A stretch of DNA of 15,536 nucleotides from Tritrichomonas foetus (Eukaryota > Parabasalia > Tritrichomonadida > Tritrichomonadidae): NCBI GenBank assembly GCA_001839685.1, contig MLAK01000584.1, positions 85,506-101,041 on the forward strand. Direction: 5' to 3'. The notes under the pieces are model-generated. The model was not told the origin of the DNA and ran no database searches. It was given only the letters and a program-made list of their open reading frames with translations. Position 1 is the first letter of the stretch. Each line of letters opens with the position of its first letter. Both the position numbers and the translations under genes were made by a program. This document shows, in pieces, positions 7,436-15,523 of this stretch.

Positions 7436-8742
7436 TTATTTCCGCATTATTTTGTTTAACTCATCTTTAATATTCACAGATGGCCAATTCCTCATCAGAT
7501 TCTTTGTTGGTATTAAAACAATTTCATGAAGTGGAAGCTCAAAAATCTTCACCAGTTTGTATTGGAGACGTAAATCTGCTGAAATATTCGTTTGGTTCAT
7601 AAATGGTTGAAGCATCTGATTATACCAATTCATTTGTGAAGTACTATTATCTAAATATCTTGGCTCTAATAAAAAAATGCCAAATATAATATCACCAATA
7701 AAAAGATCATTATGCATATTTTGATAGTCAACTTCTCTATTGATGATTTCTTTTTTAAATTTATCAAAACATTTCTTCATTTTTATGAAATTATCTAAAA
7801 ATTGTTTCAAAGATTGGTCTGTTATGAAAATTGATTGTAATCTTTTTTCGAAAGTTATATTAGGTTCGAACCGCTCATTGAATTTTGTTGTTATTGAATG
7901 TTTCATTGCCTTTTTTTCTAATAATTCGATTTCATTATTCAGCAGGTGGGCCCCGTGAATGATTGGCAAAATAAAGCCACTATCAAGTGGTTTGGATTTA
8001 CGGCATTTTTCACATAATTCATTAATGTTTCCGAATATTTGGTAAATTTTTTCTTTTTCAGTGAATTGGAATTTGATTTCGGATTCTCCAGATGATATGT
8101 ATTTTGCCTGTTTGTCTGGAGTGGTTTGGGTTGTCTCTGATGTTAATTGTGATTTGGCTGAAGATGATCTTGATGATGAAGATGATCTTGATGATGAAGA
8201 TGATCTTGATGATGAAGATGATCTTAATGATGAAGATGATCTTAATGATGAAGATGATCTTAATGATGAAGATGATCTTAATGATGAAGATGATCTTAAT
8301 GATGAAGATGATCTTAATGATGAAGATGATCTTAATGATGTTTCTTTAACTGATTCTGATTTAGTTTTAGATGATTCTGATTTAGCTTTAGATGATGATG
8401 ATGATTTAGTTTTGGATGATGATGATGATTTAGTTTTAGATGATGATGATGATTTAGTTTTAGATGATGATGATGATTCTGTTGTGTCAGTTGATGATTC
8501 ACTTGACGATGACTTTTGATTAAAATCTATCAAATTGTTTGACGTTAGTTTATTTGATGATGTTTCTTGATCTGATTCTGATTTTGTGTTCAGTTTTGAT
8601 GATGATCTCTATGTGTTAATATTGTTCGTGCGACTGATCTTGACGTTGATGATTCAGTACTTGAATATGAATCTGACTCTGATGAAGATGTTGATTCTTC
8701 TTCACCTGTACTCTCATCAGAATGAGATAAATTTGAATCCAT
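7436..8742 (-). CDS. Ser/Arg-Ser/Lys repeat protein with unassigned C-terminal domain; two exons predicted
   Basis: Exon 1 runs 8742-8635 (36 codons) and exon 2 8608-7436; removing 8609-8634 joins them in phase 0 to a 426-residue protein. Exon 1 is acidic and Ser-rich. Exon 2 continues with Ser-rich sequence: SSSSSKTK-type 8-mers, then ten six-residue units (seven LRSSSS followed by three SRSSSS). The last 222 residues (205-426) are a mixed-composition, probably folded helical domain that I cannot name; FGNINELCEKCRK is faintly like the second helix of RhoGEF DH domains, but later DH motifs are not evident. RS-type repeats suggest a phosphorylated, possibly RNA-related protein, as inference. 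The Ser-rich part of exon 2 has no ATG of its own, so the upstream start is needed. The stop TAA is followed by A, giving the trichomonad TAAA poly(A) motif. Confidence 0.7.
8160..8339. repeat. Ten-unit 18-bp tandem array in two homogeneous blocks
   Basis: Three copies of GAAGATGATCTTGATGAT (8160-8213) are followed by seven copies of GAAGATGATCTTAATGAT (8214-8339). The single G/A difference switches the encoded minus-strand unit from SRSSSS to LRSSSS. The array lies in the Ser-rich gene. Confidence 0.9.
8391..8480. repeat. 24-bp tandem array coding SSSSSKTK
   Basis: Three full 24-bp units (five GAT triplets plus TTAGTTTTA or TTAGTTTTG) and a partial fourth. On the minus strand each encodes an eight-residue Ser5-Lys-Thr-Lys unit of the Ser-rich protein. 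Confidence 0.85.
8609..8634 (-). other. Predicted 26-nt intron
   Basis: On the minus strand this segment begins GTCGCACGAA and ends ATTAACACATAG. The end matches the known combined branch-point/3' splice motif of Trichomonas introns, ACTAACACACAG, at 10 of 12 positions. Its removal turns a frameshifted gene into one open frame, joins Ser-Arg-Ser to Arg-Ser-Ser-Ser smoothly, and deletes the compositionally odd peptide VARTILTH. The 5' end has GT but is not the usual GTATGT. Confidence 0.7.
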
Positions 8743-8805
8743 GATTGATGAACTAAATAAACGTTCTCCATAAACTTTTTCTGTTTATATTTGGACGTAA
8801 TTCAT
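8743..8805. promoter_or_regulatory. 63-bp divergent promoter region between Ser-rich gene and Raptor
   Basis: The two start ATGs (8742 minus, 8806 plus) are separated by 63 bp, so both promoters must lie here or inside the genes. On the plus strand TTCATATG at 8801-8808 contains TCATAT, a fit to the initiator, but it would leave a leader of only 2 nt. On the minus strand the nearest motif, TCATCA, is one base off the consensus. Specific start sites are therefore uncertain. Confidence 0.45.
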
Positions 8806-11800
8806 ATGAAATCAAAGAATCTTGAGAATCAAAGCAATGATTGGAAAACTCAAATCGAACTTCTTGCTGACCAAGAATCATCAGCACCATGGAATCCTTA
8901 TCCAGATCATTACGTAAATACGAGAATACCATACGATCTTTACATTCCCCAAATATCGTTGACAAATCCAATATCCCAAGTAATTTGCAAAATCACCGAT
9001 GATTTTGCGACAATGCAGCAATATGCATTTGACGAAGAATCACTTCCTCCAAAGGTTCTTTGCTGGAACGATTGTTCGGCTCTCGATATCAAAATGGCGA
9101 CCAAAACTGTCAAAAACGCACTTCGACGCGAATATCAATCAATAATCAGCGACGTTGCAATCAAATTCCAGTCAGTGTCAGTTGGAAATCGTGACCATAT
9201 TCCATTCGATCCGGAAGATTCGACAGCGGCCTTACTTATATACCATGTGCTTGATCCAACACTTTCCCAGAAATCCAGAATTACGCCAACGGTTGTTCAG
9301 AAGACAAAATCAACGAATATCAATTCAATGAAATTTTCCAGAAGCTCTCCTCAACTCAAAAGGATGTACGATAGTGATAACACATATTCACCACAATATC
9401 TTCAAACTATTCAACAACCACCAATTCAAGATGATCCTGATGGCCTGAAAAGAGTTGCAGATGACATTCCTGAAAATTTGCCAGCCATTTTTATTTTTGA
9501 TTGTAGTTTTGCCAAAAAAGCAGTAGATATTCTATCATCCATGCATCGTGATTTCATCATATTTGCAGCAACCGGTCAAGAATCATTGCTCTATTATCCA
9601 CAGCTTCCATGTGATTTATTTACATCTTGTCTTTTAACGCCTGCTAAAGTGGCCCTTTTATGGCAATCACAAAGTTACTCTGATATTCATAGTGGGCTTC
9701 TATCAGAAATCGATATTCAATATTTAATTGATATTTTAAATGATTCTGAAATGGCAAATAATATGCTTCTCATGCTAGAAAACGCTCTTGAAGCTTATGT
9801 TGATAAAATGGTATCTGAAGAACTCGATGAAAAACTTTATTATCAATATTTTAGACGAAGTCCAGTTCAATCCCGCTTATTTTCGAACTTTTTGTTTGCT
9901 GTTCGTATGATGAAAAGCGTTTCTACTCGTCCAATGTCTGTTCCAGTTATGCCCGACTTAACCTATCATCCATTATGGGATTCTTTTGATTTACAAGTTG
10001 ATCGAGCTTTATATTCAATTAAAGAAAGCCTGAATCCAACACCAGCAAATATTTTTTCATATAAAGAATTACTTAAAGAGCAATTAAGAAAACTAGAAAC
10101 ATGGCTTTGGTTTCCAACAAAAAGAAGACCATCACCTGATGAATTACCTTTTATTGTTCAACTTTTAGCTGATCCCGAGTTCTTTCCAGCAGCAATTAAA
10201 TTCTGTTCCCAGTATTTACAAATTGCACATGATTGTGCACAAACTTTTTTAACAACAAGAGCTTTTCCACTCCTTCCAAATTTAATGAATAATGAAACAT
10301 TAAAAGATGCACAATCTATTGCTTATTATTCATTTGTGATTGTGAATTGTATTTTAGTTGATAAATCATTAAAAGAATATTTCGAAGATAAAGTCAGTTT
10401 TTGGCTTGATCATGTAAAAACTGATGATATTGAACTTCAAACTGCTTCACTTTGTTGCTTACTTCTTTTTTCAAATTCAATTGGAATGATTGATCTTTAC
10501 CGAGAAAGAAATCTTGAAGACTTTCTTGAAACTTTAGTAACACATAATTCAACGAATATTCGAACACTTTCACATTTAATTTTATCTGAAATGGGTGTTC
10601 CTTTAGCACTTCCAGTCAAGAAAATCTCAAGTGAGAGTGCACCATTATGTCGTGCTGCTTTTGTTTCAAGAATAACAACAACTATGGATCTTTTAAAAAC
10701 TGATGAGCATCTTCGAACTGAACTTCTTTACGATCTTATTTTATCATTGAATGATCCATACCCTCTTGTTCGAGAAGAAGCTCTGATTGCCTTATCTCAT
10801 GCAATTCGATCTGAAGAGCCACAATTTTTATCTTCTTTATCTTCTTACCTTACTGAATGGCGTGATGATCGAGCAAATAATCCAATAATTACACTTTTAG
10901 GACATGAAATACAAATTCTTCAATATGAGCCTTCTGTTCGTGTAAGTGAAAGAATAACTGAATTTTTACTTTATTTATGTGATAAATTTGATGATAATCC
11001 AAGCTGTGAACCTTTATCATCAAATATTGCTTATTCTTGTTTAACCAAAATCTCACTTCCATCAACATCCACTTTAAATGCGCCTGTTTTCAGTGCCAAT
11101 AAAATGGAAGGACATGCAAAATTGGTTGGAATTCCTGCATTTTCACCATCTGGTTTATTTGCATGTGGTGATTGTGATGGACGCATTCATGCACAAGTTT
11201 TTGGTAATGAAGTTATGGATTATGCCTTCTTTAACAGTCGGCCAATCAATGATAAAATTACTCAACATTTTTCACCTCTTGCGAATAATGAAAGCTTAAG
11301 AAATCCGGCTCATGTTGCATATATGGCATACATTGATGATTCAAAGCTTATGGCAGTCTCAAACAAAAGCCAAGTTGTTGTTATCGATGCTAATGTTCAA
11401 TATGATGCAGCTTGTGCATTTTGGATGACACCTCCTGATATTTGTCCAAATGTCATAGTTGATTATAACTATCGAACTTATCAAGTTTTACATACCACTG
11501 GTATTTCGCTTGCACATGTTTATGACTTGAATACACAACAAAAAATATTTGATATAAGAATACCCAGAAATAAAACACAGAATATGAAATGGTTAAAGCC
11601 TTATTCCTCACTTTTCTACGTTGCTCAAGATGATTTTCTTATTTATGATGAACGTTCGAAAAATGCAGTAGCTACAGTTAAGGGTGGAGGTAAAAATTTA
11701 GTGAATTGTAACTGTTCCATTGCAATGCCACTTTTGTTAACATCTGGATTTTCAAATGGTGACGTATCAATGATCGATATGCGAACAATGACTGAAGTTG

Positions 11801-12045
11801 GAACAAGATACAATTGTGGTGCACCAATTAAACAATTTGACGTTCATCAACACCTTCCATTTGCTGTTGGTGTGGCTGGCCAAGATCTTGTATCATTTTC
11901 ATATGAAGACGAAATCATTGAACCGCAAGTGCAGGACCTTCCTGGAGGGTATTCTGTTGCTGATGCCTTTTGTCTGCACCTTACTGAGGCATCTTGTGCT
12001 GTACGAAGTGGGAAACAAATTCAATGTGTTATAATTGATTACTAA
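8806..12045 (+). CDS. Raptor/Kog1 orthologue, TOR complex 1 scaffold
   Basis: Raptor recruits substrates to the TOR kinase in TORC1, which links nutrients to growth. From the ATG at 8806 the protein has 1079 residues, shorter than human Raptor (about 1335). Order: N-terminal caspase-like (RNC) domain, about residues 53-275, with VLCWNDCSALD, then FIFDCSFA at 229-236 matching the Raptor FVYDCS(N)AG strand, and CDLFTSCLLTPAKVALLW at 269-286, nearly identical to the family's DLFTSCLTTPIKIAL. An armadillo/HEAT-like solenoid follows (about 340-730), including SRLFSNFLFAVRMM and VREEALIALSHAI (655-667), both strong Raptor signatures. The C-terminal ~320 residues (765-1079) fit a divergent WD40 propeller. 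The usual YNGHGV motif of RNC is replaced by IYHVLDPT, and a polar insert fills about 151-225. An alternative TTG start five codons upstream is not expected in a eukaryote. The stop overlaps a TAAA poly(A) motif. Confidence 0.93.
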   Translation: MKSKNLENQSNDWKTQIELLADQESSAPWNPYPDHYVNTRIPYDLYIPQISLTNPISQVICKITDDFATMQQYAFDEESLPPKVLCWNDCSALDIKMATKTVKNALRREYQSIISDVAIKFQSVSVGNRDHIPFDPEDSTAALLIYHVLDPTLSQKSRITPTVVQKTKSTNINSMKFSRSSPQLKRMYDSDNTYSPQYLQTIQQPPIQDDPDGLKRVADDIPENLPAIFIFDCSFAKKAVDILSSMHRDFIIFAATGQESLLYYPQLPCDLFTSCLLTPAKVALLWQSQSYSDIHSGLLSEIDIQYLIDILNDSEMANNMLLMLENALEAYVDKMVSEELDEKLYYQYFRRSPVQSRLFSNFLFAVRMMKSVSTRPMSVPVMPDLTYHPLWDSFDLQVDRALYSIKESLNPTPANIFSYKELLKEQLRKLETWLWFPTKRRPSPDELPFIVQLLADPEFFPAAIKFCSQYLQIAHDCAQTFLTTRAFPLLPNLMNNETLKDAQSIAYYSFVIVNCILVDKSLKEYFEDKVSFWLDHVKTDDIELQTASLCCLLLFSNSIGMIDLYRERNLEDFLETLVTHNSTNIRTLSHLILSEMGVPLALPVKKISSESAPLCRAAFVSRITTTMDLLKTDEHLRTELLYDLILSLNDPYPLVREEALIALSHAIRSEEPQFLSSLSSYLTEWRDDRANNPIITLLGHEIQILQYEPSVRVSERITEFLLYLCDKFDDNPSCEPLSSNIAYSCLTKISLPSTSTLNAPVFSANKMEGHAKLVGIPAFSPSGLFACGDCDGRIHAQVFGNEVMDYAFFNSRPINDKITQHFSPLANNESLRNPAHVAYMAYIDDSKLMAVSNKSQVVVIDANVQYDAACAFWMTPPDICPNVIVDYNYRTYQVLHTTGISLAHVYDLNTQQKIFDIRIPRNKTQNMKWLKPYSSLFYVAQDDFLIYDERSKNAVATVKGGGKNLVNCNCSIAMPLLLTSGFSNGDVSMIDMRTMTEVGTRYNCGAPIKQFDVHQHLPFAVGVAGQDLVSFSYEDEIIEPQVQDLPGGYSVADAFCLHLTEASCAVRSGKQIQCVIIDY

Positions 12046-12544
12046 ATTATATTTTGTGCGTTATTTTATTAAGAAAATTTAAAGTCTCATGATGATGTTT
12101 CATAGTAAATAATATGTATTTAATGATTCACTTGATTCCTTGATTTTTAACATTAGTGACAATTATATATTGTTTGATTACATGAAGTTAAGTAATATCT
12201 ATCATAGCATTTCCCTTTTTACAAAAAGAGAAGGGAAAAATGAAAATAAATCTTGAAAGTTTATATGTTTGCATAATCCGTAATATGAATTATACAATTT
12301 TGTGAATTAAATAATTCCCTTTTTTTCAATTTTAGATAATAAGTCTGTCAGTTATTGATGAGGGAAGTGAGGAAACCAAATTCACCTAAACCAAAATTAA
12401 ATTCACCTAAAATGTTGGCTGGATTATAATTGAATTATTTCATCATTCATGATTTCACCTAATTTCACAATTATTTGATGATTTTAGCCTTGACTAATTT
12501 CACGACTTTCAAAATTTGTGAAGACGATAACTTCCATGATTTAA
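12046..12544. other. Intergenic gap upstream of Rpn10
   Basis: About 500 bases without a credible frame. It contains an imperfect hairpin (TTCCCTT at 12211-12217 with AAGGGAA at 12231-12237) and a direct repeat AAATTCACCTAAA at 12378-12390 and 12399-12411, with a related TTTCACCTAATTTCAC near 12453. A minimal upstream frame ATG-ATT-TAA (12536-12544) abuts the Rpn10 ATG. I find no clean initiator consensus near the Rpn10 start. Confidence 0.55.
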
Positions 12545-13483
12545 ATGAGTGAAGAAGCTCAAGCCATAGTCATTCTACTCGATAATTCTGACAGATCAAT
12601 TGATGGCGACTTTCATCCTAACAGACTTGACGCACAAAAAATAGCATCAGAAAGACTTATCCAATTTTTTGTCCGCCAAAATAAAAATTCCGTTTTTTCA
12701 ATAGGCACTCTCGCTCGAAACAAAATTGGTATCATTGCGTCACTTACAACAGACCAACGAAAAATCACCAATGCGATGGCCAAAATCGAAACTGGTGGCT
12801 CTGTTCAATTATTCCAAGGAATTCGTTGCGCATTTCTCGCCCTTCATCATCGCGACGAAAAAATCATTCATCAACGCGTTATCGTCTTTGTTGGATCGGC
12901 CCACGATTTAAATTTCGAATCGGCATACAATCTCATCCAGTTAGCACATAAAGAAAAAGTTTCAATCGATATCATTGCGTTTGGCGAAGATGTTCAAAAC
13001 ATCGAAGTTTTAGAAAGCATCACAACAGAAATCGGATCACATTTTGTTAGGGCCCAAGTTGATCCACATTTGATACTTTCTGACATCGTCCTTTCATCGC
13101 CCATTGGCCCAGGGAAAGACACAAAAGCATTCAATAACAGCCAGTTTGAAGATGATCCTGACTTGTACTTGACTTTACAATTGTCAAAAGAAGATAGTTA
13201 CAAAGGAGCAGAAGATGAATACAATAGAGCGATTGCAGAGTCCCTGAGGGAATTCGGTGGGGCCCCCCCAATCGATGAAGATGCGGAACTCCAGAGAGCC
13301 ATCCAAGAATCTCTGATGAGCCAAAACACTAACCAGAATATGAAAGAACAGCAGAATGAAGAAAACGATGATGATGATGATGATGATAAAAATGATCCTG
13401 ATCTTCTCGAAGCGATTTTACTGTCGAAGCAGAATCCGCACAAACAGCCAAAAGAGGAAGAAGATGGTGAAAATGACCAATGA
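12545..13483 (+). CDS. RPN10: 26S proteasome regulatory subunit Rpn10 (ubiquitin receptor)
   Basis: 312 residues. Rpn10 sits in the proteasome 19S particle, where its VWA domain stabilises base-lid contact and its UIM helices bind ubiquitin chains. The VWA domain covers about 5-188 and shows family signatures in order: LLDNSDRS (11-18), GDFHPNRLDAQ (21-31), GIRCAFLALHHR (92-103), RVIVFVGS (111-118), VSIDIIAFGED (139-149) and SHFVRAQVDP through SSPI (165-187). The tail has four UIM-like helices: about 204-217 (central Ala replaced by Thr), 225-236, 247-259 and 284-296. An Asp run (275-281, GAT repeats) separates the last two. Human Rpn10 has two UIMs and yeast one, so four is unusual. The start matches where the domain begins. 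A TAAA motif lies about 15 bases past the TGA. Confidence 0.95.
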   Translation: MSEEAQAIVILLDNSDRSIDGDFHPNRLDAQKIASERLIQFFVRQNKNSVFSIGTLARNKIGIIASLTTDQRKITNAMAKIETGGSVQLFQGIRCAFLALHHRDEKIIHQRVIVFVGSAHDLNFESAYNLIQLAHKEKVSIDIIAFGEDVQNIEVLESITTEIGSHFVRAQVDPHLILSDIVLSSPIGPGKDTKAFNNSQFEDDPDLYLTLQLSKEDSYKGAEDEYNRAIAESLREFGGAPPIDEDAELQRAIQESLMSQNTNQNMKEQQNEENDDDDDDDKNDPDLLEAILLSKQNPHKQPKEEEDGENDQ

Positions 13484-14069
13484 GGTATTTTATGTAGATA
13501 AATAAAGTTATTCATTATTTTGTTACTTTTTTTTAAATTGAAATTACTTATTTTGGAAAGCTTTTCTTTTCAACGATTCTAATTGAGATTACTAATTTTG
13601 GGATATTTGAAATAACTGTAGATAATATACAAAAACAGAATTGATTATATCCGTTAAGGTTTCTAATTCATAACTTCAATTTGGGTGAGACAAAATGCAT
13701 TGTTGTTTCTAGAAAAGCATGTGAAAAATAAATTGGGACGAATGGGTTGGAAAATGCAAAAAGAGTGGATAAAATTAGACTTAAAATACAAATATGCTTT
13801 TACTTTATAAATAATAACATGTAGTTTACATAAAGAGAAAATTCTAATTTAATTATTGAGTAATTTTTAGAGGGTGCTAGCGGGGATAGTTGAAAGTAAG
13901 AAATTATAAATTGCCATTTTGCTTCAACATTCAGAAAGTCTTCCAGAATGCTATATTATAATCGAAATCTACTTCCTTCATTTTCCTTTCTGATCAAAAG
14001 TACATTTAATATAACATAAAAAGATTAATAAGGAAAAAAGAAGAAGAAGAAATGATGATTTGAAACTTT
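13484..14069. other. Convergent intergenic gap
   Basis: The 3' ends of Rpn10 (plus) and the next gene (minus) face each other here. Apart from an AATAAA/TAAA poly(A)-type motif near 13499-13506 for Rpn10 and a purine-rich stretch at 14030-14052, I see nothing: no frame of note, no RNA gene, no clear repeat. Confidence 0.6.
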
Positions 14070-14831
14070 CTAAGTGTCTAAATGATTGGCATAAGTGTTC
14101 AAAACTCTTGCATTAGAAACAGATATCAAGCACTTCAAATTCACTGGAACACAAGTGTAGTTATTTCTGAGTGGCTTCAATGAATTCACACCTTTGATTG
14201 AAAATGCAAAATTTTTCGGTGTTTTATGATCGTCTGGAATCTTTACAAGTTGGGTAATTGGGAAAACTTGAGTGAAATCAAAAGTCATTGATTCTTTTGG
14301 TCCAAAATTTTGAGAATCTTGAAGCATTTGTGAATATCCTTTTATAATATGTTTGCTTACATTTTCTTCTAGGTTTTTCTTTATATCCTGTGAATTTTGA
14401 GATTTTTCTGGTTGTTGAATTTCCTTTCGAGAGGAAGCCGATAATCTTGGAAATATTGAATAAAGCTTTAATTTTTCAAAATCAATACTCACTTGATGAA
14501 GTTTAAAAACCCAAAAATGAGCTGATGGAGAAATTATATTATTTTCTTTCGAAAGAGATAAAATAATCATTTTTCTACAGAAAAATTGGCTAACAGCATC
14601 AATCAATGGAAAAATGAAAGAATTATCATTATTCTGATGAAATAATATAAATTTTTGGGGTCCTTTCGACTTTTTAATAAAAACATCAGATTCAGATTTT
14701 GTTCCAACCATGGCACCTTTAGAAATCCATTTAGAATTCTCTTTTAAATACAAAATTATTTGATTTGATGGATCATTGGCCTTTGAATCCTTTTTAGTTG
14801 AAAATTTGGGAAAAAATGGAATTTTCTTCAT
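14070..14831 (-). CDS. Unrecognised 253-residue protein, possibly PH-fold N-terminal domain
   Basis: The ATG at 14831 is chosen because the frame's earlier part has only a TTG, and an initiator-like TCATTTTT has its A at 14842, 11 nt upstream. The N-terminus is basic (MKKIPFFPKFSTKK). Residues ~20-115 read as alternating strands ending in a helix-like WVFKLHQ: IILYLKENSKWISKG, GPQKFILFHQNN, CRKMIILSLS, SPSAHFWVFKL. This order resembles the EVH1/RanBD class of PH-like folds, a weak inference only. A polar linker with Gln/Lys/Ser (about 125-175) leads to a second part (about 178-253) with FDFTQVFPITQLVKIP and a C-terminal region rich in Asn and Val. No membrane segment or catalytic motif is seen. 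It is convergent with Rpn10. Function unknown. Confidence 0.75.
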   Translation of the reverse strand: MKKIPFFPKFSTKKDSKANDPSNQIILYLKENSKWISKGAMVGTKSESDVFIKKSKGPQKFILFHQNNDNSFIFPLIDAVSQFFCRKMIILSLSKENNIISPSAHFWVFKLHQVSIDFEKLKLYSIFPRLSASSRKEIQQPEKSQNSQDIKKNLEENVSKHIIKGYSQMLQDSQNFGPKESMTFDFTQVFPITQLVKIPDDHKTPKNFAFSIKGVNSLKPLRNNYTCVPVNLKCLISVSNARVLNTYANHLDT

Positions 14832-15170
14832 GATTGAAAAATGAATGGCAACTTTGATTATCGAGAAGTAACCACATTCGAACTTACTCAATATTTCTAA
14901 AATATCGTTTTGATTTCAGAATGGTCATCATTTGATCATTAATTGTCATTGAAGACCAATATTTTCCCCAAGAGAATATAAAAAAGTATTAAACAAATAA
15001 ATTAAACATATACTACTCCAAAATAAGCATATATTTTACAATTTGAATAATTTGAATATCTAGATAACTTTTATTTTCGAATAAATTTCATAAAGCATTA
15101 TTGCTTATTATATTAATTTAAATACCAAACATGTTGGAACAAAGAAAATGAAGTCTTAAATATCCAACTT
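14832..15170. other. AT-rich intergenic gap
   Basis: Contains the proposed initiator of the neighbouring minus-strand gene (14837-14844, reverse complement TCATTTTT). Beyond that I see only AT-rich sequence with no frame, RNA gene or clear repeat. Confidence 0.5.
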
Positions 15171-15183
15171 TTTATTATTATTG

Positions 15184-15523
15184 TTATTTGATTTTATTTT
15201 GCAAGTCCTTCTCTATCATCACAATTTCAGGAAGAGGATTCTCTTCTTTTACTTTATTTTCCATTGGTCTAAACTCACATGAATCAATGATGAATTTCGG
15301 CACGAATAAACTTCAAAAGATTGATTTGTTAACCATATTAATTAGCGATTGAAATCAGAAGAAGAAGACTTGATGAATCAATAGCTAATTGGAGGTGTAG
15401 CTTTTCTAAAAGAAATAGAAATATTTAGTGATCTTCAAAGGGTGATGATTTCAATTCCTTCTTGTGAAGAAAAAAAATATCACATCGTATAAAGATCGCT
15501 TTTTGACCCAAGATTGATCTCAT
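15184..15523 (-). other. Possible small or degenerate coding remnants
   Basis: Two short minus-strand frames look slightly more protein-like than the background. One (15312-15184) ends ENPLPEIVMIEKDLQNKIK before a TAA and could be the tail of a gene, but a TGA precedes it and I find no splice motif to join it to anything. The other is 32 residues from an ATG at 15523 (begins MRSILGQKAIF) and ends in TAAA. Neither is recognisable. Most likely decayed coding sequence or chance. Confidence 0.2.

Noticed and set aside
8061..8519. Plus-strand frame rich in Asp/Glu opposite the Ser-rich gene
   Set aside because: It is the antisense reading of the Ser repeat array; the minus strand has a non-repetitive domain, a supported start and an intron motif.
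8791..8805. TTG start for Raptor, five codons earlier
   Set aside because: Eukaryotic initiation is expected at ATG; the ATG at 8806 is the first in frame.
14832..14891. TTG start 20 codons upstream for the 14070-14831 gene
   Set aside because: An ATG at 14831 has an initiator motif 11 nt upstream, which would lie inside the longer version.
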